Positions 42,361-54,153 of a stretch of 64,000 bases of DNA are shown here, in pieces. The translations under genes were made by a program, and so were the position numbers. Under the pieces are notes generated by a model that was not told the origin of the DNA, did not search any database, and worked only from the letters and a program-made list of their open reading frames with translations. Position 1 is the stretch's first letter. Every line of letters begins with the position of its first letter. Origin of the DNA: Saposhnikovia divaricata (taxonomy: Eukaryota > Streptophyta > Magnoliopsida > Apiales > Apiaceae); assembly GCA_036435485.1 (NCBI GenBank), contig CM071598.1, positions 106,948,501-107,012,500 on the forward strand, given 5' to 3'.

Positions 42361-45300
42361 TCAGTTTGAAAACAAGTGGGGGTACTTCTCTTGCATTGCG
42401 CTTTCAAGTTCCGAGGTTGATTCTTCTACATTGTGGTTCTGCCACAAAACTCTGACTAGCTGAATGACCTTGTTTCGGAGCACTTGTTCTTTCCGGTCTA
42501 TGATTTCCACAGGTTGCTCTACATAGGTCAAGTCTGGTTGCATGTCCACTTGCTCATACTGTACAATATGCTTGGCATCCGGATTATACTTCCTCAGCAT
42601 CGAAACATGGAACACATTGTGCACCTGCTGTAGATTCGGGGGCAATGCGAGCTCATAAGCTAGTTCCCCAATCCGTCTCAAGATCTCAAATGGTCCAATG
42701 TATCTGGGACTCAGCTTTCCTTTCTTCCCAAATCTCATTAAACCTTTCCAAGGTGACACTTTCAAGAACACTAGGTCCCCTACTTCGTATTCCTTGCCTT
42801 TCCGAGCTAAGTCGGCATATTTCTTTTGTCGATCCTGGGCTGCTACCAACCGTCCTCTGATTAGATCTACTGCATCTTTAGTTCGTTGGACCACTTCGGG
42901 CCCAAGCATCTTTCGCTCTCCAACTTCATCCCAATACAAGGGAGATCGACATTTTCTTCCATAAAGGGCCTCATAAGGTGGAATCCCAATGCTTGAATGA
43001 TAACTGTTATTGTAGGAGAACTCAATCAATGGCAAGTGATCATCCTAATTTCCTTTGAAGTCTATCGCGCAGACTCTCAACATATCCTCTAGCGTTTGGA
43101 TGGTCCTCTTTCTTTGCCCATCTGTCTGGGGGTGGTAGGCTGTGCTCATGTTCAGCCGGGTCCCTACACATTCTTGAAAACTTCTCCAAAACCTGGAGTT
43201 AAATCTAGGATCTCGATCGGATACTATTGCGACTGGGACTCCATGTCGCGCCACTATCTCTTTTAAGTAGATGTCCACTAGTCTGTCGACCGTGTACCTT
43301 TCGTTGATCGGGAGAAAGTGAGCTGACTTCGTCAGTTGATCTACAATTACCCATATGGCGTCATGATTAGCCTTGGTCCTTGGTAAACCTACTATGAAAT
43401 CCATGGCTATGCGTTCCCATTTCCATTCTGGAATCTCTAAGGGATGTAGAAGTCCGCTGGGCTTCTGGTGCTCTGCTTTCACTCGTTGGCAGGTCAAGCA
43501 TCTGCTTACCCATTCTGCTACGTCCTTTTTCATGTTGGGCCACCAGTAATACTCCTTCAAATCCCTATACATTTTGGTGCTACCGGGGTGCACTGAGTAT
43601 CTTGAGTTGTGTGCCTCATTTAAAATCTCATCCTTGAGTTCCTGAACGTTTGGGATCCATATCCTATATGTGTACCTCATGATCCCTTCCTTGTCTCTTT
43701 CACACTTAATTTCTTCCCCGGTCATTATCTCTTCTGTGGAGTTCTCTTCTTCCTCCATCATCCGTTCCTGGCACAGTCTAATCTTTTCTAACAATGGAGG
43801 TTGGATTCTAATTTCCATCAACTTTTCTTGGCCCTCTCCAGGTAACTTAACCTCAATTTCCAACTTCTCAAAATCTTTCACTAGTTCTTCCTCTGAAGTT
43901 ATCATTTTGAGCCTTTCTTTCCTACTAAGGGCGTCAGCCACCACATTGGCTTTGCCCGGGTGATAGCGAATTTCACAGTCGTAATCCTTGATTAACTCTA
44001 ACCATCTCCTCTGGCGCATGTTAAGCTCTTTCTGAGTGAAAATGTACTTGAGGCTCTTATGGTCAGTGTAAATCTCGCACTTTTCCCCATACAGGTAGTG
44101 TCTCCAAATCTTTAAAGCGAAGACTATGGCTGCTAGTTCTTGATCATGCGTGGGATATCTGACCTCATAATCCTTCAATTGCCTAGACGAATACGCTATT
44201 ACCTTGCCGTGCTGCATAAGCACGCATCCCAGTCCTTTATGCGAAGCATCACTGTAAATCACGAAATCTCCTTTTCCATCAGGTAATGCCAGCACTGGGG
44301 CTGTCACCAGCCTCTTCTTTAACTCTTGGAAACTCTTCTCGCATTTCTCAGTCCATTCAAATTTCTCGGTTTTACGGGTAAGTCGAGTTAATGGAGCTGC
44401 GATTTTCGCAAAGTCTTGGACAAATCTCCTGTAACATCCGGCCAGTCCAATGAAACTCCTCACCTCGGTTGGAGTAGTTGGCCGTTCCCAGTTTGAAACT
44501 GCTTCTATCTTGGAGGGGTCAACCAACACTCCTTCTCTATTGATCACGTGCCCTAAGAATTGTACCTCATTTTTCCAAAACTCACACTTGGAGAACTTGG
44601 CATATAACTGCTCCTTCCTGAGTATTTCTAAGGGTATCCTTAAATGTTCAGCGTGTTCTGCCTCTGTCTATGAGTAGATGAGAATATCATCAATGAAGAC
44701 TATCACGAATTTGTCCAAATATTCCTTGAACACTCTATTCATTAGGTCCATGAAGGCTGCTGGGGCGTTGGTCAATCCAAATGACATAACTAAGAACTCA
44801 TAATGTCCATATCTGGTACGGAATGCAGTCTTCGGGATATCTTCAGGTTTGATCTTCAATTGGTGATATCCCGTTCTCAGATCAGTCTTAGAGAAGTATT
44901 CAGCGCCTCTTAGCTGGTCAAACAAATCGTCTATCCTGGGTAATGGATACTTATTCTTTATGGTTAGCTTGTTCAATTCTCTGTAGTCGATGCATAACCT
45001 CATACTCCCATCCTTTTTCTTAACAAACAACACTGGTGCGCCCCAAGGCGACACACTGGGCCTTATCATGCCCTTATCCAACAATTCCTGTAATTGTTTA
45101 GCTAGCTCCTTCATTTCTACTGGGGCTAATCGGTACGGGGCTTCGAAACCGGCGCCGTCCCCGGGGCTAACTCGATGGCAAACTCAATTACCCTATCAGG
45201 TGGTAGTCCGGGAAGATCTTGTGGGAACACGTCCTCGAACTCATTAACTACCAGAATGTCTTGAAATCTTGGCACTTCCTTCTGAGTGTCTATAACGTAA

Positions 45301-46283
45301 GCTAAATAAGCCTCGTTCCCTTTTCGTAACAATCTCTTGGTTTGCGCCATGGTCAGAATTTTCTGGGTCTATCGCATCCCCTTAAACACTATTTCTTTCT
45401 TCCCTGGGGTTTTAAACTTAACCTTTTTCCCTTTACAATCTATCCGCGCATCATTGCGAGACAACCAATCCATACCCAAAATGACATCGAATTCCCCTAG
45501 CTTAAAAGGAATTAAATCGACATAGAAGGATCGTCCTCCTATTTCTAGCTTACAATCGGGGTGAATTTGATTAACCGGTACGATTTCCTGATTAGCTATT
45601 TCTACTTGTAAGGAATCTCTTAGTTACTGGGTTTTAAGTTTCAATTTATGCGCAAAATCTCTAGATATAAAAGACTTAGTTGCTCCTGAATCAAATAAGA
45701 CATTTGCACTGACTGAATTGAGGGAAAATGTACCTGCTATCACATCTGTGTCCCTCACGGCATCTTGTACTGACATATTAAAATTCCTAGCAGTTGGTGG
45801 CCTATTTGAGGCAACCTTGCTTGCCCCTGATGCTGCTGGTTTGCTCCTTGGGCAATCCTTCCTCATGTGCCCTCGCTGTCCACACTGGAAACAGGTGGTG
45901 CTGTTAGGGATGATCGTGGTGCAAGAGGTAGCATAGTGCCCAGCTCGCCCACACTTATAACAGTTTATCTGCTTCAGGTTGCACACCCCAGAGTGCCTCT
46001 TCCCACAAGTAGCACACAATGGCAATGGAGGTCGAGAAGGGTTGGAACGGGACATTCCTGATTGATGGCCGCCCTGGCTCACACTTACACTCGCAGATGG
46101 TTTAAACCCTACATTCCTCCCAGGTAGGGAAACCGCTCCTCGATTAAACTTGGTTGGGGGTTTTCCTCCAGCGGATCTTCCGCCCATACTAACATGCTTT
46201 CTCTTTATCCCCCCTTTCTCTCTCTCTCTGCATCTGATCACTACCAGCCTCCACAATGGTTGCCTTCTGCACCAAGGTGGCAT
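42361..46283 (-). pseudogene. pol: Tekay-like pol (protease-RT-RNase H-integrase-chromo), broken
   Basis: On -: zinc knuckles (CYKCGRAGHYATSC, CFQCGQRGHMRKDC), protease (VLFDSGATKSFIS), RT (CIDYRELN, MSFGLTNAPAAFM, catalytic FIDDIL near 44690), RNase H (IYSDASHKGLGCVL, YTDHKSLKYI, DALSRK), integrase HHCC zinc site (H..., CLTCQ), core (MDFIVGLP, VSDRDPRF) and a C-terminal part with RYIGPFEI and a chromo-like tail (PVEIIDRKEQVLRNKVIQLV). Breaks: a TAA at 45624-45626, a stop near 45366, a frameshift between 45114 and 45126, TAG at 44668-44670, and TAG near 43054 in place of a Trp codon. The catalytic Glu expected in TDGQSERT reads GQRKRT, so Lys replaces Glu. No active integrase is expected. Confidence 0.88.
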
Positions 46284-47070
46284 AATCTGTAATCTCTAAA
46301 ACCGCCACCCTATTCTGGATCCACTGCTTCAGCCCTTGTTGAAACATGTTAGCTTTCTTTTCTTCTGTGTCTACAAACTCTGGCACAAATCTCGACAGCT
46401 CAGTAAATTTGGCCTCATAGTCAGCCACTGACATATTGTTCTGTTTCAGTTCCAAAAACTTAAGTTCCATCTGGGTTTTCATGAACTTCGGGAAGTACTT
46501 CTCCAGGAATAATTGTTTGAACCTTTCCCAGGCTACGACAGCATCAATCTTCATGTTCTTCTTGGCTTCCCACCAATAATTGGCCTCTCCCTTTAGTAGG
46601 TAAGTAGCAAAAACAGTCTTCTGAGCCTCATTGATACTCAGAATCTCGAAAGATTTTTCAATTTCCTTGATCCAGGCCCTCGCCTCAACGGGATCAGCCG
46701 ATCCGTGGAACTCTGGGGGCTTAAGGGACTTAAAGGCCCTAAAGGAATTTGCCACTGAAGTGTTGTTGCCTGGTGGTGGTTGGGGGTATTGGTTCAAATT
46801 CTGCCTAAGTAGTTCCATAAACTGGCCCATGGGGTTTCCGCCCTGGTTCTCCCCTTCCTGCTCTACTTCAGTTTCTCCACCCTCTATTTCCCCCTCAAAT
46901 TCTTCAGAGTACATGGGTTCATCCTCTGCTCCATACTGGGAATCTTCTTGCTCATTATAGTCCTGATCTTGTTCTTCACTACTTTCATGGTCTTCCTCGT
47001 GTTGGTTGTGACTCTCTTGGTCAGTAGATTCTCGGGGGTTAGCCCTAGTCCCCATTCGTCTTGGAGGCAT
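46189..47070 (-). CDS. gag: Tekay-like Gag, frameshifted at its C-terminus
   Basis: 293 codons from MPPRRMGTRANP. An acidic N-terminal stretch (residues 15-75, E/D/Q-rich) is followed by a Retrotrans_gag capsid region (LKPPEFHGSADPVEARAWIK near 116-135, YWWEAKKN, FLEKYFPKFMKTQMELKFLE, MSVADYEAKFTELSRFVPEF). Just after residue 280 the frame shifts, and the zinc knuckles continue in the frame of 45624-46283. The capsid part itself has no stop. In chromoviruses Gag and Pol are usually one frame, so this shift is probably a mutation. Confidence 0.85.
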   Translation of the reverse strand: MPPRRMGTRANPRESTDQESHNQHEEDHESSEEQDQDYNEQEDSQYGAEDEPMYSEEFEGEIEGGETEVEQEGENQGGNPMGQFMELLRQNLNQYPQPPPGNNTSVANSFRAFKSLKPPEFHGSADPVEARAWIKEIEKSFEILSINEAQKTVFATYLLKGEANYWWEAKKNMKIDAVVAWERFKQLFLEKYFPKFMKTQMELKFLELKQNNMSVADYEAKFTELSRFVPEFVDTEEKKANMFQQGLKQWIQNRVAVLEITDYATLVQKATIVEAGSDQMQRERERGDKEKAC

Positions 47071-47595
47071 TTTACTGAAAATTTGGAAAATTTTGCATTA
47101 GGTTCACTTACCTGTCTTAAAGGATTTTTTTTTCCTTGCATAATTCTTTACATGACTGGGTTTAAGATCCCACAGTTTTATATCTCATGGCAACTTAATC
47201 GAAAAAATAGTACATATGCTAATAAACTCGTGATCACATCCCAACAAATTGAAATAACTGAAAGGGAAACAAATATATACCAGGTACCGAAAAGGTACAA
47301 CATCCGAGTTACAACGATAGTTTAAAGTACAACCATCCTAACAACAACAATACATCAAAAGTGAAATACGCTGTCTATCTGTCTAGTCTGCAAAAAGGGA
47401 AAATAAGTACAAGAAAACCATCCCTACAAAAGCCGGCACTACTACGTCCGTACATGACTAGACAACTAGACTACTGCATCACTACATCTGAAATCAGCCG
47501 CCATGATGAAACATCATCCGAACCCACCCCATGGCGATGCGAAAAATCTCCTCGGCATCTGCTCTGTCTACCCTACCATGCCCATCAGTAGGCAA
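47071..47595 (-). other. Spacer between extra ORF and gag
   Basis: No gene on -; short + ORFs here have no motifs. It separates the extra ORF from gag by 525 bases, so one RNA would need reinitiation or splicing to yield both. Confidence 0.5.
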
Positions 47596-48378
47596 CTATC
47601 GCACCCTCATCCGAGCCCTCAGCTCGATGCGGGTCACAGCCCTATACCCAACCCTGTCACTGATAGTCCTCCTGCCCTGCAACCTCATCCGGGCGGCTCT
47701 CTCTGCTGCTAGCTCCCTCCTAGACTCTGCCAACCTGGCATCCACCACTGACAACTCTCTATAAAGCCCGTTCACAATCAAGTTGTGAACATATACTGGG
47801 ACTCCTCCTATCGGGGCATGAGGTGGGGTGGATGGCTCCGCTGGAGCTGCAGTCTCTCTCTGCTGGGGCTCTAGGGTAAGCTCCTCAAACTCATCGGAGA
47901 ATGGGCTCACAGGTAGTGGTGGTGGGGTAGGGGCTCTCTCAACAGAGAGGGGTGGCACTCGTAGTCCGGAACTCCCTACTGCATCCTCCACTGGCTCAAC
48001 CTCATCCACAGCCTGTCCAACAACAGCAGTCATGACCTGCTCAGTGGTCATATCAGTATCCTCCTCCATGGTCCTAATCTCAGATACAACCCAATAATCC
48101 TCATCCTCAGCAACTAACTCAGCATCCTGTCCTGTCTGGATCCCCTCCGGGTCCTCCTCCCCCTCAGTCTCAACAACATCTGTGTCAGCATCAACCTGGA
48201 CCTCCTCAGGGTCCTCCTCCTCAGACTCGATCACATCGGTATCTGCATCTACCTGGACCTCCTCAGCGTCCTCCTCCTCAGGCTCAGTATCCTCCTCAGG
48301 CAAGTGCTCATAGTACGGGTCCCTAGTCCGGAACATGTCCTCATCATGCTGTCTCGCAGCTACCTCCTGGGCCGACAT
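47596..48378 (-). CDS. Extra acidic ORF between primer site and gag
   Basis: 260 intact codons, ATG about 150 nt after the primer site, the first ORF of the genomic RNA. Residues 22-90 are strongly acidic and hold three units about 19-20 residues apart (EEVQVDADTDV at 39 and 58, a degenerate one at 78). A P-rich linker (APTPPPLPVSPF) lies near 155-170. Residues 205-260 form an R-rich amphipathic helix (LAESRRELAAERAARMRL). No enzyme, zinc or membrane motif is visible. Extra ORFs upstream of gag are known in some plant Tat-type gypsy elements; I do not recall this one in Tekay. That it stayed open while pol decayed may be chance or youth. Confidence 0.65.
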   Translation of the reverse strand: MSAQEVAARQHDEDMFRTRDPYYEHLPEEDTEPEEEDAEEVQVDADTDVIESEEEDPEEVQVDADTDVVETEGEEDPEGIQTGQDAELVAEDEDYWVVSEIRTMEEDTDMTTEQVMTAVVGQAVDEVEPVEDAVGSSGLRVPPLSVERAPTPPPLPVSPFSDEFEELTLEPQQRETAAPAEPSTPPHAPIGGVPVYVHNLIVNGLYRELSVVDARLAESRRELAAERAARMRLQGRRTISDRVGYRAVTRIELRARMRVR

Positions 48379-48529
48379 GTCGCTCGCCTACACAAGACAA
48401 ACTATGTTACTATCATGATACTTAAAAAGTTCCCGTAAGGGTTTTAAGTGAACCTGGCAAGGGTTCTTATTATATTATTGAATTTATTATTATATAACGT
48501 CGTATCATCTCTTGGGATATATAACTCTC

Positions 48530-48541
48530 GCTCTGATACCA
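48530..48541 (-). other. Primer binding site (tRNA-iMet), Tekay-like
   Basis: TGGTATCAGAGC on -, four bases inside the LTR. Confidence 0.92.
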
Positions 48542-48837
48542 TCTGTGTAACACCCCCAGATCCGAGATCAGGGATTGGGTCGTTACGGTCCCATAACTTA
48601 TACCTAATACTTGACTTGAGTTCAAAATCAATAAGTAGCATGCTATGACCCCACAATAATAACCACTCACACACACACGGTTATAGTCCCAGAGATGAAA
48701 TTGAAATAAGTCTTACATTAAAGGGTTACGAATAAAAGTTATTACGATCCCAAAAGGATAACATCATAAGTTTAAAAGTTTTGCCGTTAATTACATTAAT
48801 TATACATATTGTTAAATAGGAAACAAAAGCTGTCTAA

Positions 48838-48954
48838 CTATGCTACCTCAGCAATGGCGGCTAGCATCTCATCGGGGAGTCCGGTGGGTCGGGTAACCCG
48901 CTTGCGCCGAGTGCGCCTGACGCGAGCCATCTGTCCTAGCTGTTGTTGTGACAT
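48838..48954 (-). CDS. Small Arg-rich ORF in the LTR leader
   Basis: 38 codons on - with a dense basic run (ARVRRTRRKRVTRP) and a short acidic/hydrophobic end. It lies in a GC-rich island about 300-400 nt before the LTR end, so it would be in the R-U5 leader of the RNA. In the other LTR the eighth codon is TAG. The basic run resembles a nuclear-localisation signal. It may simply be a by-product of local GC-rich sequence. Confidence 0.3.
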   Translation of the reverse strand: MSQQQLGQMARVRRTRRKRVTRPTGLPDEMLAAIAEVA

Positions 48955-49841
48955 AATATGAACAAAGCAAGGGTGAGCGAAAGCCCACCAACAATAATAT
49001 AACTGAACAGTGATACATATATACAGCAGTTCAAAATATCCGTTGAAATCATATGCCATGCATTAATGAAGTTATTGCCAGTATAATATAAAGGATGAAG
49101 TTACCAGGTAACTCAAAGTATTTGTTTGTAGAAATATCTGCTACATCAAAAGTAAGCAAGATATTCTCATTGTTATTTAAAGAGGAACTTGCATGAAAAG
49201 ATTGCAATTACAGTTATGAACACTTTTCCAGCTCTGCCAACAGTAATCATGTTGCAGGAAATAAATAAGTTTGGATGATGAACCAATGATGGAGTATTCA
49301 CCGCGCCCGCTGTTCCAATCTTGATGATCAGTCGAGATCGTACAGCTCAAATTAGATTTACTACCGGTAGAAGGCAGAACTGACGGCTTTACTTGTCTAC
49401 CGCCTTGCTAGCTCTCCCCGGCCAACGGTTGGGCAAAAGGGGATGGACCGGCGCTACTCGGCCTCTTACACGACTCCTAGTTCAAATAGGATCCATGATT
49501 CTGAATGTAACGTTCGTCCCCCTTTCCCCAAGTATAATACTTGTTGATAAGACTCCACAAAGTAGTCGTATCTAGTTGGAAAGGAAAATTCACCAATAAC
49601 TCCCAAGCTAGTACTTGGTAACGAATATCAACTTGTTCCAACCATCTTACCCCTCGAAAGATGAGAAGGTAAACGACTTAATAAGTCAATAGCACCCGAG
49701 TTGCGACTGAAGAGAATACTTTATGACCGGGAAGTCGACAAGATAATTAACATTTTCCAAGTAAGGTTCCCTTATTATTAGGGAGATAGACTCAAAGAAG
49801 AATGATGTCTAAGAACCTTTCTTGATATAAGAGTAATAATA

Positions 49842-50625
49842 ATATGACTCCGAAATATTTTTCGTAATAATCGAAGAAGATAAACCTTATTGAGGTTATT
49901 CTAAATATGGAATAAATATTCAGAGAATATTTATTGAATTAAAAATATTTAAAGAATATTTAGGAATATGAAAGAATATCTTTAATCAGAGTATTTTTCA
50001 AGATAATCCCTGAAGAAATATCAGGAGAATATTTATTGAATACATAAATATTTAAATGAATATTCAAAATAATATTCATTAATTAATAAGGCCTGAAAGG
50101 AATACTTAAGGTAATATTCATAAGTAATTAGGAATTTAAATGAATATTCAAAAAGTAATATTCGTTTAATGAATAATATTCTAAATGAATATCAAGTAAT
50201 TTTCATTTAGTAATCCAAGCCCTAAAGGAATATTCGAGATAATATTCGATAAATAAATCAAGCCTCAGATGAATATTAAAATAATATTCATCAAGTAATT
50301 AATATCTTAAATGAATATTCAAAAGTAATATTTATTTAATAAAATAATATTCTAAATGAATATCCAAATAATATTCATTTAGTAGTCTCATCTTTAGAAG
50401 AATATTCGAAATAATAATCGATAATCAATTCGACTCTGAATGAATGTTGAAAAATATTGTTCGTCGAATGGTTACGTTGAAATAATTATTTGAGGTAAGG
50501 ATCGTTAAATAAATAATCTCGAACGAATATTCAAATAATATTCGTCGCCCAAATAATAGAAAATATTTACTTAAATATTTTCCTCCGAGGTAATCTCGAT
50601 ATATCAAGAAATATTGACTCCCGAT
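49842..50625. repeat. GAATATTC-type palindromic array, second LTR
   Basis: Counterpart of 39050-39840; nearly the same sequence. Confidence 0.8.
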
Positions 50626-50794
50626 CTATATTTGATGAATAAGATGTATACGCCCTTCTATGAGGGTCTTACAATAACCGGCTTATAATTGATACGTTAG
50701 TTATTTAATTTATAAGTCAATAAGCAATCAGGGAACAAGCATAACGATATAACTTGAAAGTAGGCATGCATGCTATGGCATATGTATAACAGAA

Positions 50795-50797
<3 letters not shown>

Positions 50798-50869
<72 letters not shown>
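50798..50869. repeat. (TA)n microsatellite
   Basis: About 72 bp of TA; the homologous run in the other LTR is about 45 bp (40018-40062). Confidence 0.95.
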
Positions 50870-50874
<5 letters not shown>

Positions 50875-52155
50875 CACAACAACAGCCTAAAAGAAGGGAA
50901 TTGAAACTTGCCTGGTAGTCGAGTACGGTAAGGGGTAGTGGTAGCGGGTCCCGGTTCAGCTTGGTGATCTATAAATAGCCAAGGCATTCTGGATTAATCA
51001 CTTAACATCTTAAAAGTTAAGTTTTACTTAAATCGAAACACGTTCTCGAGTTATCTCGTTATACCCCTTTTAGTGGATTCCTTTTTATCATTGATCCGAC
51101 CCGACATTCGTTCGTTAATACGACATGTCACTGTACTTACACTTGGGACATACTTAAGTCATACAAGTTCTAAGGTCGATCGTTACGAACCAATATTATG
51201 CTCCGAGTTTTATTGCCCGTTTTCTAAATGTTTTACCGAAGTTATAATAGAGTCGTCTTTTAGGGGTTCGTTCGCGTTTAACCTCGACTCGAATATTTTT
51301 AATAAATCGAAAAATGATCCTTTTGACATACGGTTTTCTTTCACACCTTCCTTTTTACCTCTAGTATTTATTTACAAAGATTCGTCATGACTTTACATAT
51401 TTTATCGGGGTTCAATTTACGTTACGAATTTTTGTTTACGGATTCGAACTACTTTTAGTAAATCGGTCATAAATCCTAAACCGTAAGTCTGTTTGATTCG
51501 ATTCTTTTTCCAAAATGATCTACGACTCATGATCTACAAGGACATGTTAGATACTTGTCGAGTTTCGGCCATTAGACCTACTGTGATGCACGGTTTTCAA
51601 TGGTTAATGAAATTTCGGCATTATAACGGTTATAATACAAACGTTCCAAAAATCACAATCAACAACCCAAGCCACACCGGGCATCTAAACAACTTATACA
51701 CATAATAAGCATCTCACAAGTCCAGAGGCTACTGATCTTAGCATCAAAATCATCATGCATCTTAAATCATATAACTAATTACATAATCATGCTTATAATT
51801 ATCACTATAATCATACCAAGCTAAATCCATCAAAAACATTCATAAATCTCAAATCAAATGCTAGGGTTTCAAGAGATCTACCTTCCTTGGAGTATGATAT
51901 AACCTTAATAAGCTTGGTATGGTCCTTGTCTAGCTTAATCAAACCTTAGATCATCCAAAGAAATCATGAAAACAAGATTAGTTCTAAGAAAACACTATTC
52001 ATCATCACCTTCTTGATTTTATATCTCAAGAATGGAATGGAATTTGAAGCTAAAATTTATAGGGTATCTTTGTTATGATATGTAGGACTCACCTAATTAA
52101 TCTTGAGGTTTTTGAATGGTGGGAACCCTTCCTCTAGCTTCTTGGCCGAGAGCTT

Positions 52156-52165
52156 CCTTTTATAG
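52156..52165 (-). promoter_or_regulatory. TATA box candidate of the Tekay-like 5' LTR
   Basis: CTATAAAAGG on -, about 970 bases into the LTR. A consensus splice donor AG/GTGAGT follows at 52094-52087. If used, the RNA leader would include about 3.6 kb of LTR. Confidence 0.4.
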
Positions 52166-53624
52166 AGTTCTTGGTTGTTTCTTTTTCTTATCTTGCTTTA
52201 TTATGGCTTAATACATGTATTATTATGTATATAACTTGAATGCATCTCCTCCTTTTGTGTTGTCACTCGTCTATAGGTCCAAGTGTTGGCTTCTTAGTGG
52301 ACCATGTGTTGGCACCACATTAAGCAACTCCATTTTTGGTTAAATGCTAAAGAATCATCCTAGTTGTAGTTGACTTTCATGTGACATACTTTGGTTTCTA
52401 TTATTCCATCCTCTTGCACATACATGTATCTTGCTTTCTCTGCTTGATTCTGTGTCCGGTTATTGCTCGTTTCGATTGATATTCGTATGAATATTTCACG
52501 GATTTCTAATTAGGGTTTACCGGGAATCTTTCTAATATTAAGACTATCATTCTCCATCTTTCTTTCTAACTTTCCAATTTATATTCCTTAAATCCATTCG
52601 TTAAATACTTAAGGCTATCAGTGTCCAGGGAACTCTCGGAGAAAATAAAAGTGCGGTTTTTCAGAATCCGACAGCTTTTACATACACTTATTTTCCCCCT
52701 GGATCACTAATACGAACTCGGAAATCCGTTCCGAATACTTCTATATAGTGTCGTCTCATATTATTCTATACTCCCACCAAAACACTATTCATTCTTTATT
52801 CTTTACTTGTTCTCTTAGGGTTGTACAATTGTCCGTATTCTCTTCCGATCATTTCTTAACCTTTTTACGGAACTACTAGATTAATCGTTATCGATCTGGA
52901 TGACATGAGAGTATTCTCCTGCTTGAAATTGCCATATCTTATTCCCTTAGAAGATAGATTATTCTTACCTATGTTGTCACCCTTTAGCATTCTTCAAGAC
53001 ATAGAAATAATAAAGTCGAATTCCATTCATTCTTTCCAAATATCAATTATTACATTGTAGACGTAACCACTATTCATTCTTACATCATTAAATACATAAA
53101 AGTTTTAATTCCACCCAAAATCTGGGTTCTTACAATGGAAATATTAATGGTCGAAAGATATGGTACGATTGATGTTTATAGGTGTTTATAAAATGTAATA
53201 TCTTTATCTAAAAGTAAATGAGAAAAAGACAATCGGATAATTACCATTAATTATATTATGTAATTATTTATTTTGATAATTAGGATAACCAAACCAACAA
53301 ACTTTCAATCTTTCGGCTTTAATATAATAGTATAGATAGATAGATATACTATAGATTTGTAATTATAAAATTATTATTTTATTTTATTACATAGAATCAC
53401 CCGTGATATAAATGGAAAAAGAGAGGTCTTAGTTAGAGAAAATTTAGAAGGTAACATGTTTTAGGTGAAAAAGGTAATTGATTAATTTATAAGAATTATA
53501 ATTTAATTATGTTATTTTACTAAATAAAATTGCTCGTAGTATTTTTAAAAAAGGAGAAATTAATGTTGCCCGTGATTCTAGAAAAAGAGGGATTTTAGTT
53601 AAAAATTATAGAAAAGAAGATATG

Positions 53625-54141
53625 TGTTGTGGAATAAAAACTAGTTTACCGAATTGCGGCTAGGGTTTGTGTATATTTAATGCGAAGGGGTTGGTGAGCT
53701 TCGAGCTTTAATGGTTGTTTCCGTGTTCGAGACTAATCGGTCCTCAAAGAGTGCCTACGTATCTCGTTATTGAGAATCAAGCCAAAAACGTAGTTCTGAG
53801 AATGAGGGGTCAGGCCCTTATATAGGCTGCGGGAGCCTTAAAATTATGGTAGAATTTGGAGACTTGGTGGACAAACCACCTCCTTGAGGAAGGTTCTAGA
53901 CTCCTTCCTTGTAGGAATCAGTTTCCATGTTGAATTGGGTGCCTTGGAGGCTACTCCTAGCGATATTGTTTCCTTGTTTGACTCTTATTGCTGAGCTGTT
54001 TATCTTTTCCAATATCAATTACGAATTTAATATTGAAATTAAGGGTTTGGGCCCCACTAATGGGCACCACATTTGGACCATACCGGGTCTAATTAATGTC
54101 ACATTAAATGTGTTTTTAGGGCTTACTTTTAGCCCATATCA
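53625..54141 (-). repeat. 3' LTR of the Tat-like element
   Basis: TGTTGTGG to CATATCA on +. The polypurine tract GTTGGGGGCAAA (on -) follows at 54142-54153. It matches 60004-60519 with scattered differences, more than in the Sire-2 or Tekay-like pairs. Confidence 0.9.
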
Positions 54142-54153
54142 TTTGCCCCCAAC

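Larger units (their letters stand above)
37764..53134 (-). mobile_element. Tekay-like chromovirus with 4.6-kb LTRs
   Basis: Two long LTRs (37764-42328, 48546-53134) are flanked by ATGGA (37759-37763, 53135-53139). On - the order is LTR, tRNA-iMet site, extra ORF, gag, protease, RT, RNase H, integrase with a chromo-like tail, polypurine tract, LTR. RT before integrase shows Ty3/gypsy, and the C-terminal chromo-like region plus very long LTRs point to Tekay/Del. LTR copies are nearly identical outside a TA microsatellite, yet pol is broken at several points. Confidence 0.9.
48546..53134 (-). repeat. 5' LTR of the Tekay-like element
   Basis: 4589 bp, same ends as 37764-42328. The (TA)n run is longer here (50798-50869), which accounts for most of the length difference. 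Substitutions seen by eye are few. Confidence 0.92.
36858..53336 (-). mobile_element. Helitron-like element, split by the Tekay-like element
   Basis: Read on -, it starts TCTATACTATTATA (+ end at 53336) and ends GTGCATCGCACGGG...CTAG (+ start at 36858), followed by T. A TC start, a short hairpin and CTAG end, and A^T insertion without a duplication match Helitron ends. A second GTGCATCGCACGGG block at 37473-37486 shows that two copies are fused head to tail. No Rep/helicase ORF is present. Native length without the insert is about 1.1 kb. Confidence 0.6.

Noticed and set aside
51073..51705. ORFs of 105 and 70 codons on + in both Tekay-like LTRs (also 40266-40898)
   Set aside because: They recur only because the LTRs are recent copies of each other. 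They have no motif or promoter and lie antisense in AT-rich DNA.
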